Assembly: GCF_001936255.1 (NCBI RefSeq)
Contig: NZ_CP014325.1
Span: 1-64,000 of the forward strand
DNA from: Borrelia anserina Es
GTDB taxonomy: Bacteria > Spirochaetota > Spirochaetia > Borreliales > Borreliaceae
Direction: 5' to 3'
DNA: 64,000 bases
Shown here in pieces: positions 18,684 to 27,052 of the stretch; position 1 is the stretch's first letter; each line of letters starts with the position of its first letter. Both the position numbers and the translations under genes were made by a program. The notes under the pieces were generated by a model, which searched no databases, was not told where the DNA came from, and saw only the letters and a program-made list of their open reading frames with translations.

Positions 18684-19547
18684 ATGAGAAAGTTTAATTT
18701 AATATTTTTATTGTCATGTCTATTAAGTATGATATCTTGTGATCAAGAACAAAGTGATTCAACATTTTCAACCCTAGATGCAGATTTCAAGTTAAGGAAA
18801 ATCAATATTGCAGAAAATAATCCCTTAAAACCACACAAAATTGATAGGGCAAACCCGAATGAAAAACTGCAACCCCAAAAAGGACAACTTCAACCAAACA
18901 AAAAAGATTCTCTAGAATATAATCCAATCGAAATAAAGAAGGCCCACACCAAACTTTCAGAAAGTGTGAGTAAATATAAATCGGAACTTATAAATGAAAA
19001 GAATGAATTTTATCTACAAAGCAACTTACTAAATATTCCTTTCAAAGATATAGATTCAAGATTTATTTCTCCAGAGGAACAATCAAATATCTATCTTTCC
19101 TTGGGATATAATATTGAAGTTAGTAAAAAGCTGAAAGTACTCTTAGGTAAGCTAAACTTAAAAAAGGATTTTAGTTTTGGAAGTAATAATGATATTGAAA
19201 TTGCTAATAACTTATTAAATCTATTATGGCAAATTGGTAGTTACACCAAAAAGACTATCTATGTTTATTTAGATAGTGACAATCTTAATCAAATTAAGAA
19301 TAGAAAGACTGTAACGGAGATAAATGAAATTTATAATTCTTTTGAAAATTTTATTCAAGAAAAAAATAAAGCAATAAAGATAATTCAAGATCAAATAACA
19401 TCACTAGCATTAAAAAAAGATAAGCAAGCCATATTAGATGAATTAAAGAGAACTGTTGGCTTAAATGGTTCTAATGGTGCAGACATTCAGAAAGCGTCTT
19501 ACTCTATTGTAACTATGGCAGATACAATAAAAGCATTTCTTCAATAA
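18684..19547 (+). CDS. LGYD-family lipoprotein 3
   Basis: A 287-residue lipoprotein (LLSMISC, Cys19) with AAGGAG before ATG. Core blocks: LLNIPFKDIDSRFI, NIYLSLGYNIEVSKKLKVLL, LWQIGSYTKKTIYVYLDSDN, FENFIQEKNKAIKIIQD and a C-terminal TVGLNGSNGADIQKASYSI. The DNA for that last part (19383-19508) is nearly the same as in the next gene, 1101 bases downstream, while the rest of the two proteins is clearly diverged. That points to gene conversion or very recent recombination confined to the C-terminal domain. Confidence 0.82.
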   Translation: MRKFNLIFLLSCLLSMISCDQEQSDSTFSTLDADFKLRKINIAENNPLKPHKIDRANPNEKLQPQKGQLQPNKKDSLEYNPIEIKKAHTKLSESVSKYKSELINEKNEFYLQSNLLNIPFKDIDSRFISPEEQSNIYLSLGYNIEVSKKLKVLLGKLNLKKDFSFGSNNDIEIANNLLNLLWQIGSYTKKTIYVYLDSDNLNQIKNRKTVTEINEIYNSFENFIQEKNKAIKIIQDQITSLALKKDKQAILDELKRTVGLNGSNGADIQKASYSIVTMADTIKAFLQ

Positions 19548-19570
19548 TATTATTTTATTAGATAAATTGA

Positions 19571-19590
19571 GGGAGTTGATACCAACTCTC
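19571..19590 (+). terminator. Terminator-like hairpin after LGYD gene 3
   Basis: GGGAGTTG (19571-19578) pairs with CAACTCTC (19583-19590) with one G-T pair, 24 bases after the stop and followed by a T-rich run. Confidence 0.6.
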
Positions 19591-19660
19591 CTCTTTGTAT
19601 ATAGTAATTTATATTTTTACTATATATAAACTCCCATCTTTAGATATTGTTTATTACTCT

Positions 19661-19707
19661 TTTGTACTTTTTATACGAAATAAAAAAGTACAAATTTTTT
19701 TATTTTT
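19661..19707 (+). terminator. Second strong hairpin with T tract upstream of LGYD gene 4
   Basis: TTTGTACTTTTT (19661-19672) pairs perfectly with AAAAAGTACAAA (19683-19694), followed by TTTTTTTATTTTTTT. It is a canonical intrinsic terminator about 115 bases after gene 3 and 85 bases before gene 4. Because gene 3 already has a terminator, this may end a short RNA or act in the leader of gene 4. Confidence 0.6.
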
Positions 19708-19793
19708 TTATATAAATAATTCAGTAAATGTAATTATATTGAATTATGTTTAATAGTAAATATTGATACATCTCCTTAAAAAGGGAAAAGTCT

Positions 19794-20648
19794 ATGCAAA
19801 AATTATGTACGATATTTTTATATATCTTTAGTCTAATATCTTGCAAACAAGGTGAGCTATCAAGTAAAATAATCACAGCTCTTCTCATTGCCCATAGATC
19901 GGAAGTTAAACCTTCAGTTATAAATAAGTTAAAAGATAAAGATCATAAGGTTGGAGGTAAAATGAACGAGTTACAACAGCCTGATATTAATACAGAAAAT
20001 ATAGAAGAAAAACAAAAACTGATTTTAAAAAAGAAGGCACAAGAAGCTTATACTAAGTTTGAAGATAGATTAATAAAATATAAATTGCAACTTATAAATG
20101 AGCGTAGTCAACTTAATCTAAAGAATTATGAATTAAATATTCCCTTTAAAAAGATATCACCAATCTTTAATGAAACAGAGCAACAGGAAGACATTTATGC
20201 TGCTTTAGGGAATGACATATCAATCATTACAGACTTAGAAAAGATACTAAATATATTAGATTTAAAAAAGTCTGCTTCATATACCTATGGCGACACAAAA
20301 GTTGCTATTCATTTTCTTAATCTTCTACTGAAGATTTCAGAATATACCAAGAAACTTATTAACACTCATTTAAGCAGTACTACTCTCAAGCGCATTAAAA
20401 ATAGCAAGAGTGTGGAAGATATTATTGTCATTTATGATCTTTTAGAAGAATTTATTAAGGAAAGAGAAAACGCAATAAAGACAATTCAAAATCAAATAAC
20501 ATCACTAGCATCAAAAAAAGATAAGCAAGCCATATTAGATGAATTAAAGAGAACTGTTGGCTTAAATGGTTCTAATGGTGCAGACATTCAGAAAGCGTCT
20601 TACTCTATTATAAAAATAGTGGCTTGCATGGCATATTTAGTTAAATAG
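19794..20648 (+). CDS. LGYD-family lipoprotein 4
   Basis: A 284-residue lipoprotein with a short signal peptide (FSLISC, Cys17). Core blocks: AYTKFEDRLIKYKLQLINE, DIYAALGNDISIITDLEKIL, LLKISEYTKKLINTHLSS and EEFIKERENAIKTIQN. The C-terminal DNA tract 20484-20609 is almost the same as 19383-19508 of gene 3. The region between Cys17 and the core is rich in Lys and Glu. GGGAAAAG lies before ATG. It faces the next gene in convergent orientation. Confidence 0.82.
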   Translation: MQKLCTIFLYIFSLISCKQGELSSKIITALLIAHRSEVKPSVINKLKDKDHKVGGKMNELQQPDINTENIEEKQKLILKKKAQEAYTKFEDRLIKYKLQLINERSQLNLKNYELNIPFKKISPIFNETEQQEDIYAALGNDISIITDLEKILNILDLKKSASYTYGDTKVAIHFLNLLLKISEYTKKLINTHLSSTTLKRIKNSKSVEDIIVIYDLLEEFIKERENAIKTIQNQITSLASKKDKQAILDELKRTVGLNGSNGADIQKASYSIIKIVACMAYLVK

Positions 20649-20756
20649 TCTACTTAAAAGTATGTATCTCCTACGCATACACTTTACTCCAAAAAGATGT
20701 ACTAATCCTTCAATCAACTCTCCTTTTATTTCAAAATATGAAGATTCCTTTTCCAC

Positions 20757-21503
20757 TTAACTAAGACTCCAAATAGTGACTGCAATCTTACCCATTAAGC
20801 TAATTTCCTGTCCAATTTCTCCTTCATTATTAGTAATTTCCTTCATTCCTGATAACACAGCTTCTCTAGTAATCCTTGATTCTAAGAGTGCTATGTGAGA
20901 TTTAATATTCGATATACAAACTTTTCTTAAATTAATAAATTCTTCTAGGTAAAAATAAATCTCATTAATTCTTACCTCATCCTTATTAACTTTAATTTTA
21001 ACCAATTTTTCACCATTTAAATAATAATTCACAAGCGTTGTAGTATAATCTGAAATATGATTTAAAATCACCAATAAACCATTAGCAATAGCTGCATCAG
21101 TATTTATAAAATAAGAATTATTTAAATCTAATTTACCAAAAACTCTCCCTAATTGCTCAATAACTTCACTATCATATCCCAAGCCAGCATAAATCTTATC
21201 TTGTTTATCTAAAGTAGTAAAGTCTTGAGAGATTTTTTTGAAAGGAATATTAAACAAAAGCCCACCTAAATTAAAACTATTGTGTGCTTCTTCAAGTTCT
21301 TCTCTGTAAGCAAGTAATCTCATCTTTAATGCATAATAAGCTCGGTCTTTAGCACTTATATCAAATGCTTGTTGCATAGATGGATTATATTCTTTATCTT
21401 TTGAGCAAAATTCATCTTCATATTCCTTCCCAACTTGTCTATCCTTTACAATTTCTCCTAAGTTACAAGACATTACACTCATGATTAAATTGTACCTTTT
21501 CAT
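20757..21503 (-). CDS. LGYD-family lipoprotein 5
   Basis: A 248-residue protein with a very short signal peptide and lipobox SVMSC (Cys13), shorter than normal for a type II signal sequence, so lipidation is uncertain. The core is typical: ALKMRLLAYREELEEAHNSF, FNIPFKKISQDFTTLDKQD, KIYAGLGYDSEVIEQLGRVF, LVNYYLNGEKLVKIK, LEEFINLRKVCISNI and EITNNEGEIGQEISL. It is one of the best examples of the family consensus and shows the two blocks (NIPFxxIS and IYxxLGYDxEVI) most clearly. Confidence 0.8.
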   Translation of the reverse strand: MKRYNLIMSVMSCNLGEIVKDRQVGKEYEDEFCSKDKEYNPSMQQAFDISAKDRAYYALKMRLLAYREELEEAHNSFNLGGLLFNIPFKKISQDFTTLDKQDKIYAGLGYDSEVIEQLGRVFGKLDLNNSYFINTDAAIANGLLVILNHISDYTTTLVNYYLNGEKLVKIKVNKDEVRINEIYFYLEEFINLRKVCISNIKSHIALLESRITREAVLSGMKEITNNEGEIGQEISLMGKIAVTIWSLS

Positions 21504-22258
21504 ATACTTCTCTCTATTATAGATTACATACTAACATAATAGTTAATACCATATGATATGTAATACATATTTATACTAAGTATAATATCTATAATAAAAT
21601 TTATCCATAATTTCAATAAAACTAAATGAAAAACTGGCATTTCAATTACAATAAACCTGATTATAATCTTCCCAAAATCCTTCTACTACACCCAACTGCA
21701 CTATAAAACATCAAAAAAAAGACTTAAAACAGCCTATTTTAGATCTTAACTCTTGAACAAAATCTCAAACATCATGCTAAGTTCTATCAAAGTATTAACT
21801 TTCCGCTTAATATATCCATATTCACCAAAATCTTTATTTAACACAGCTATTATTTTCTCTTATTCAGTTATTAATTTTAATAATTCTACACTATCCTTAA
21901 CTACAATTATTAAAGTATCTCTAATTTCTATAATGATTATAAATGCTATTCAACTTATTACCACTATTCCTATCTATAGACCCTACTTTATACCCATATT
22001 TACCTGTATCTCTGTTTTTACCTTCAATCATATGCTTTTAGTTGTGCTTATAACTCCATTTTTAACTCTATTCCTACTATAGCCTAGCTAATCTGACTTT
22101 AATTGCACATTTAACTTAATATCTGAAAATACTGCCTGACCTTTATCACCGACTGTTTATTGCTTTCAGACCACATCCCATAAATTCATACCTACATGTA
22201 CCATAATTCATATGCAATAATAATTTTACACTAATATTTGAGCTAAAAACCACTCAAA
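21504..22258. other. Intergenic region with a likely pseudogene
   Basis: 755 bases. A 109-codon frame on the plus strand (21753-22082) has no ribosome binding site and is a shadow of a decayed minus-strand gene, described separately. Near 21.5-21.6 kb is the promoter region of the minus-strand gene 20757-21503. No RNA gene or other feature was seen. Confidence 0.45.
21745..21945 (-). pseudogene. Possible remnant of an LGYD-family gene (3' part)
   Basis: One minus-strand frame reads IEIRDTLIIVVKDSVELLK, a stop, then EKIIAVLNKDFGEYGYIKR and a final NTLIELSMMFEILFKS before a stop. This resembles the family C-terminus (xxFIxxRxxxIxxIxxxI... IxxELxxI... I). No start, signal peptide or LGYD block is present. 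Weak evidence, because it rests on pattern similarity alone. Confidence 0.4.
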
Positions 22259-23089
22259 CTAAATATTATCAACAAAACATGAAACTATCTCTACTCTTGA
22301 CTTCATAATGGAATAATATAGCATAATTTTTTCTAGCCTTGGAGTATATCGGCTAGAAAAAATATGTGGATCAATATAATCACCACGCCTAAGCACATTG
22401 CTTTCCCCAACAATATTATTCGTAAGGTTTTCTAAAATAACATCCCTACTAAAACTAGTTGATGCTATGAACATTAATGCACTTGAAAGTTCACTTATTA
22501 ATCTATCCCTACCAACTACAGCTGCTTGAAAATAAGCAACTATTTTATTAAGATCTTCATTAGTTTTACTAAACCTAAGTTTCTCTAAAGTTGCCTCTCT
22601 TAACTTTTCATTTACAAGTGTCTTAAGCAAAGATGCAGTATCTGATAAATACCCTAACAATTTAGAAGTCTTAATTAAATCTCGATTAAATAAATTAATC
22701 TTTAAGTTCAACTTGTTAAGTATAATCTCCAAACTATTAATAGCCTCATTATTATAACCTAAACCTTCATAAATGAAATCTGCATCCTTATAGACTGGAA
22801 ATATTTCTGATATAGGAAAATTAAATACGGGCTTTTGTCCTCCTTCTAAGACTTTAAATGTTTTACTATTAAGGCTTTCTCTACAACTATTTACAGCCTT
22901 ATAAAGTTCATAAAAAGCTACATGTCTAGGATACTGAACTGATGGTTTTGGCATCACTTCTCGATCACATGGACCTAAATTTTTTATCAAGTTGAGTGAA
23001 TCTATAGTATAAAACCCGGGACCGTATAACTTCCTTTGACCACAAGCCAAAGTTACCAATACCCATAATATCACACTAACCTTTCTCAT
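22259..23089 (-). CDS. LGYD-family lipoprotein 6
   Basis: A 276-residue lipoprotein (VLVTLAC, Cys16). Core blocks: FYELYKAVNSCRESLNSKTF, FNFPISEIFPVYKDADFIYE, then YEGLGYNNEAINSLEIILNK, LLKTLVNEKLREATLEKLR and a C-terminal tail ending in a Cys four residues before the stop. Here Tyr-Asn-Asn replaces the usual YDxE. AAGG precedes ATG. It lies 74 bases after the next upstream gene (23164-24015) in the same direction, so the two may be co-transcribed. Confidence 0.8.
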   Translation of the reverse strand: MRKVSVILWVLVTLACGQRKLYGPGFYTIDSLNLIKNLGPCDREVMPKPSVQYPRHVAFYELYKAVNSCRESLNSKTFKVLEGGQKPVFNFPISEIFPVYKDADFIYEGLGYNNEAINSLEIILNKLNLKINLFNRDLIKTSKLLGYLSDTASLLKTLVNEKLREATLEKLRFSKTNEDLNKIVAYFQAAVVGRDRLISELSSALMFIASTSFSRDVILENLTNNIVGESNVLRRGDYIDPHIFSSRYTPRLEKIMLYYSIMKSRVEIVSCFVDNI

Positions 23090-23163
23090 AGAATTACCTT
23101 CATATACAAACGCAAATACAAACTACCACACAAACAATAACTGAGACATAACCTAATCTATAA

Positions 23164-24015
23164 CTATATCTTTATATCCTCCTCCACAGCTCCTACCAAC
23201 TGACCAACTAAATCTCGAATATCTTTTACTAAGTAATCTATAGCACCTATTTTTTTCCTAATTTTTCCATCATTAATAATCTTCTTAAGTTCAGCTTCCA
23301 TCGCTTGTCTATCACCTCTTACTATTGCTGCTCTCCTTATAACCTCTTTAAAGTCTCTTACTAAATCATCTTTTGCCTGCATAAACTCTAATAGATAAGA
23401 AGTAATCAGCACAATATGATCAGCCATTACTACGTTGCTATCCTTCATAATTATAATTATATTTTCATCACTCAAAGTCTTCTCTAGCAAGGAAACAGAA
23501 CTCATCAAACGTTCTAAATTGAATAATAACATAGAAACTATCTTGCTATTTCTAGCCTTCTCATCAGACCCAGAAAACCTTGAGTTAAAGCCTAAGTCAA
23601 CAAGTACAAGCATTAATAAATTAATAATTTCATGATCATATCCTAAAGACATGTAAACATTATATTTCTTCAAAGCATTACTATTTTCTAATCTCTTTAC
23701 AATCCCACCATAATTTTCTAATTTTGGGGCAATCAAATAAACAGAATCACTAGCTAAAAGCGAAATACCGCACAACTCTACTACATTATTTAATTGACTT
23801 GATAAACGTTTACTTTCAACACTTTTAAAATGATCTACTAATAACTTGAAATCATCACAAACCTCATTTTTCATACTTTTAACAAATGGTTCTAACTCAC
23901 TTTCTGACAACAACAAGTCTCTCGATCCATCACTGTACAATTTTATTTCTCCATGATTAGCAGCACATCCTAAAACCAAACTCATAGCATAATATACTAC
24001 CATACTAAACTTCAT
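23164..24015 (-). CDS. LGYD-family lipoprotein 7
   Basis: A 283-residue lipoprotein (AMSLVLGC, Cys17) with GAGGGG before ATG. The core has NVYMSLGYDHEIINLLMLVL, a following LLFNLERLMSSVSLLEKTL, then ITSYLLEFMQAKDDLVRDF and AELKKIINDGKIRKKIGAI, which corresponds to the ELKxITxxxGxI element of other members. A longer tether lies between Cys17 and the core. Probably in one transcription unit with the downstream gene at 22259. Confidence 0.8.
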   Translation of the reverse strand: MKFSMVVYYAMSLVLGCAANHGEIKLYSDGSRDLLLSESELEPFVKSMKNEVCDDFKLLVDHFKSVESKRLSSQLNNVVELCGISLLASDSVYLIAPKLENYGGIVKRLENSNALKKYNVYMSLGYDHEIINLLMLVLVDLGFNSRFSGSDEKARNSKIVSMLLFNLERLMSSVSLLEKTLSDENIIIIMKDSNVVMADHIVLITSYLLEFMQAKDDLVRDFKEVIRRAAIVRGDRQAMEAELKKIINDGKIRKKIGAIDYLVKDIRDLVGQLVGAVEEDIKI

Positions 24016-24067
24016 CCATTATACCCCTCACAACCTTACTCGTAACTTCTCCTTGAACTCATAGAAA

Positions 24068-24103
24068 AAGAAAAAGAGAAAAATATTATTTTCCCTTTTT
24101 CTT
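24068..24103 (-). terminator. Terminator of LGYD gene 8
   Basis: On the minus strand AAGAAAAAGGGAAAA pairs with TTTTCTCTTTTTCTT around TAATAT with one mismatch, and T-rich sequence follows. The stem overlaps the stop codon at 24102-24104. Confidence 0.6.
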
Positions 24104-24722
24104 AAACAACAACCATCTCAAGATCAACCAAATTTATAATATCAAATAAAGAATCATGAAGATTACGAAGAAAAGTCCTAAGCCTCACATCACGACTATT
24201 AAGAATACTTATCTGTAATGTCCTTATCACATCATCCTCACTAGTTTCTGACGCAGCTGATATAATGCCATTCCTAACTTCCGGTGTCAAACTTTTTACC
24301 ATATCTATAAACTCAACTAAATTCGCAGTAATTATCACAAGGACATCTTCTTCTCTAGACTTAAGCATCTCTAATTTGGAATTATTAAAAACATCTTCAA
24401 AGAGAGTTTCAATTGAATGCGCTACATGTTTAAAACTGTTTAATAAATTAACTACAACTCTTGTACTTCTAATACCTATAGTAGGAAAACTTACTTTCTC
24501 AATTATTTCACCCAAGCTACGAATAACTTCACCATCATATCCTAATGCTTTATAAACTTCCTCCAGATCTGATGGATAAAAAATTTCATTTAATACTCCC
24601 TCAAGATGAACATTAATTTGCTCCTTTGTAGAAAGAAATGCAGCACGTTTATTTTCAAGTTCTTGTTTAAATCCCAATAATACCTTTTTAAGTTCATCAA
24701 AAGCTGGATTATTTTTATTCAT
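24102..24722 (-). CDS. LGYD-family protein 8, no signal peptide
   Basis: A 206-residue protein that starts directly in the family core: NPAFDELKKVLLGFKQELEN, VYKALGYDGEVIRSLGEIIE, VAHSIETLFEDVFNNSKLE and a C-terminal LHDSLFDIINLVDLEM. There is no hydrophobic leader or Cys near the start, and AAGGAG sits seven bases before the ATG, so the short start is real. It should be cytoplasmic unless exported some other way. It belongs to a tandem set of three such leaderless genes. Confidence 0.8.
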   Translation of the reverse strand: MNKNNPAFDELKKVLLGFKQELENKRAAFLSTKEQINVHLEGVLNEIFYPSDLEEVYKALGYDGEVIRSLGEIIEKVSFPTIGIRSTRVVVNLLNSFKHVAHSIETLFEDVFNNSKLEMLKSREEDVLVIITANLVEFIDMVKSLTPEVRNGIISAASETSEDDVIRTLQISILNSRDVRLRTFLRNLHDSLFDIINLVDLEMVVV

Positions 24723-24880
24723 ATATTTCTCCTTTTATTACACATAACACCTTGCATCACATACATGGCATAATTAACACAAATATCTCTCATATAATTA
24801 ACTTACATGAAAAACAATTCTTTAAAAGAAAATCACATCTACAAAAAATCAAAGGAATAACATTCATCATTAACAGATTA

Positions 24881-25486
24881 TTATAAAAGATCAACTAACT
24901 CTATAATATCAAATAAAATATAATGAATATTACGCATACCCCTATTAAGCCTTGCATCTGGACCAGAAATAATTCTATTTAATTCTTTTAATATATCGTC
25001 CTCAGTAGTTTTCGACGCAGCAGATATGATAACATCTGTAATCTTAGGTACCAAATCTTTTACTGCATCTCTAAAACGAACTAAATACTGAGTAATTTTT
25101 TCAAGATCACTTACATCTCTAAACCTAAGCATCTCTAATTTTGTCTTGTTAAAAAGATTCTCAAAGAGAGTCTCAATTGAATGTGAAACATGCATTAAAC
25201 CGTTTAACAAATTAGCAACAATCCTTGTATCTCTATCACCCAAATACCTAAAATTCAAATGATCAAATACTCTACCCAAGCTACGAATAACTTCAACATC
25301 ATATCCTAATGCCTCATAGACCTCCTCCAGATCTGATGGATAAAAAATTTCATTCAATACTCCCTTGAAACGAATATTAAGCTGTGCCTCTTTGGGAGAA
25401 AATGCCGATCGCTCATCTTCAAGTTCCTGTTTAAATCCCAATAATACCTTTTTAAGTTCATCAAAAGCTGGATTATTTTCATTCAT
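24881..25486 (-). CDS. LGYD-family protein 9, no signal peptide, chimeric
   Basis: A 201-residue leaderless protein with AAGGAG before ATG. The first 75 residues (NPAFDELKKVLLGFKQELE through VYEALGYDVEVIRSLG) follow gene 8, while the rest (LLNGLMHVSHSIETLF, RFRDVSDLEKITQYLVRF, ISGPDARLNRGMRNIHYILF) follows gene 10. The 3' DNA from 24871 to 24995 is base-for-base the same as 25680-25804. It reads as a recombinant of its two neighbours. Cytoplasmic location and function are unknown. Confidence 0.8.
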   Translation of the reverse strand: MNENNPAFDELKKVLLGFKQELEDERSAFSPKEAQLNIRFKGVLNEIFYPSDLEEVYEALGYDVEVIRSLGRVFDHLNFRYLGDRDTRIVANLLNGLMHVSHSIETLFENLFNKTKLEMLRFRDVSDLEKITQYLVRFRDAVKDLVPKITDVIISAASKTTEDDILKELNRIISGPDARLNRGMRNIHYILFDIIELVDLL

Positions 25487-25615
25487 ATATTTCTCCTTGC
25501 ATTACATATAACACTACTCATTAGTACAAACATAATATATGATTGATTATACAATATAACTTACATTATATAAATAAAACTACAATAAAAAATATCAAAT
25601 AATTAACGATTTTTA

Positions 25616-25650
25616 TTTTTGGATTAAAACTTTAATTTTTAATCCAAAAA
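25616..25650 (-). terminator. Terminator of LGYD gene 10
   Basis: A 14-bp perfect stem (25616-25629 with 25637-25650), 40 bases beyond the stop at 25690 in minus-strand direction, with a T-rich continuation. Confidence 0.75.
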
Positions 25651-25689
25651 CATAATTTAAAAAAAGGAAAAATACTTATTAACAGATTA

Positions 25690-26298
25690 TTATAAAAGAT
25701 CAACTAACTCTATAATATCAAATAAAATATAATGAATATTACGCATACCCCTATTAAGCCTTGCATCTGGACCAGAAATAATTCTATTTAATTCTTTTAA
25801 TATAGCGTCCTCAGTAGTTTTCGACGCAGCGGATATAATAACAGCCTTAACCTGAAACATCAAATCCTTTACCATCTCTATAAATCGAACTAAATACTGA
25901 GTAATTTTTTCAAGATCACTTACATCTCTAAACCTAAGCATCTCTAATTTTGTTTGATTTAAAATATCCTTAAAAAGAGTCTCAATTGAATATGAAACAT
26001 GCATTAAACCATTTAATAAATTAATGACAATTTTAGTATCTCTATCACCCACATGTTTTAGGTTTAACCTATCAAATATTGCACTTAATTTACCAATAAG
26101 TTCAGCATCATATCCTAACATAGCATAAATTTCATCCCGATCCGATTGATAATAAACAATGTTTTCCAATTCTCCCTTAAAATTAATACCCAACTCAGCT
26201 GCCCTGGAAATAAATGCAGATCGTTCATTTTCAAGTTCCTCTCTAAACTCAAATAAGGTTCTTTGAAGTTCACTAAAAACTTGATCTTTATTATCCAT
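25690..26298 (-). CDS. LGYD-family protein 10, no signal peptide
   Basis: A 202-residue leaderless protein. The ATG at 26298 is chosen because AAGGAGAG precedes it; an upstream GTG would read through that site. Core blocks: VFSELQRTLFEFREELENE, EIYAMLGYDAELIGKLSAIF, LMHVSYSIETLFKDIL and the shared C-terminus ending IHYILFDIIELVDLL. It is the right-most of three tandem genes, each with its own ribosome binding site and at least this one with its own terminator. No membrane segment is visible. Confidence 0.8.
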   Translation of the reverse strand: MDNKDQVFSELQRTLFEFREELENERSAFISRAAELGINFKGELENIVYYQSDRDEIYAMLGYDAELIGKLSAIFDRLNLKHVGDRDTKIVINLLNGLMHVSYSIETLFKDILNQTKLEMLRFRDVSDLEKITQYLVRFIEMVKDLMFQVKAVIISAASKTTEDAILKELNRIISGPDARLNRGMRNIHYILFDIIELVDLL

Positions 26299-27052
26299 AT
26301 ATCTCTCCTTATCTTGTACACATACCATCCATACTAAATGTACATATTATGTCATTAATCACGTTATATAATTAACATTATAAATTATAATGTTAACTTA
26401 GTATTAAAGAGATAATCTTTTAACTAAGACTAGCATTAATTTAAATTAACAGCAAAAAATATCTTTAAAAAAGGATACTTCTTTACAATAATAAAAAAGG
26501 TCCTCCCCCACCCCTAAAAAATAACCCTCTTGCAAAATATTAACCGTTATTTATAACCTATAGTATTAACAAGCAAAGCTGATACAACAACTATAGAGAA
26601 TGCACTTAGAAAGATCACTTATTAAGTTAAGATCAATCTGAGAAGATTAAGGAGTTCAAAATACCTATTCACATCAAATCTTATCTTATTTAATGTGAAT
26701 AGACAAAGCCTATTTACATTAAATAAGATAAGATTTTTATTTTTTGAGTAATGAGCTCAGTGACCCCGAATACATATGTCAACGCAAATTAAACACCAAA
26801 ACTCTTAATCGCATCAATATTTAATTAATTATAAATAACATCTTCAAGTAAAAGCAATATACATAAAATTACATATTATACTTACATACAGCAAAGCTCA
26901 CGTAAACTATAAACAAAGGAATAATACACCACTAAACAAAATAACCTTCAGATATAAATATATTATAATTACAATCTAATACTGCCGCATCACACAACTT
27001 TCCTTATACCTTATAATATAACAAAAACCTCAAGATGGGCATTATCATAATT
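26299..27052. other. Intergenic region with overlapping alternative hairpins
   Basis: 750 bases with no gene. Its main feature is the pair of mutually exclusive hairpins at 26665-26736, described separately. A plus-strand frame at about 26.57-26.63 kb reads SKADTTTIENALRKITY then stop, which could be the 3' end of a lost gene, but it is short. The C-rich run near 26.50 kb (CCTCCCCCACCCC) is unusual for this base composition. Confidence 0.5.
26665..26746 (+). promoter_or_regulatory. Overlapping alternative hairpins, attenuator-like
   Basis: Hairpin A pairs 26665-26674 with 26693-26702 (10 bp). Hairpin B pairs 26676-26702 with 26710-26736 (27 bp, one G-T pair, 7-base loop) and is followed by TTTATTTTTT on the plus strand. 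The right arm of A lies inside the left arm of B, so both cannot form at once. This is the layout of an antiterminator/terminator switch, but no plus-strand gene follows. Confidence 0.6.

Noticed and set aside
21753-22082. 109-codon hydrophobic frame on the plus strand
   Set aside because: Looks like a membrane protein, but no ribosome binding site, and the opposite strand carries remnants of an LGYD-family gene that explain the open frame.
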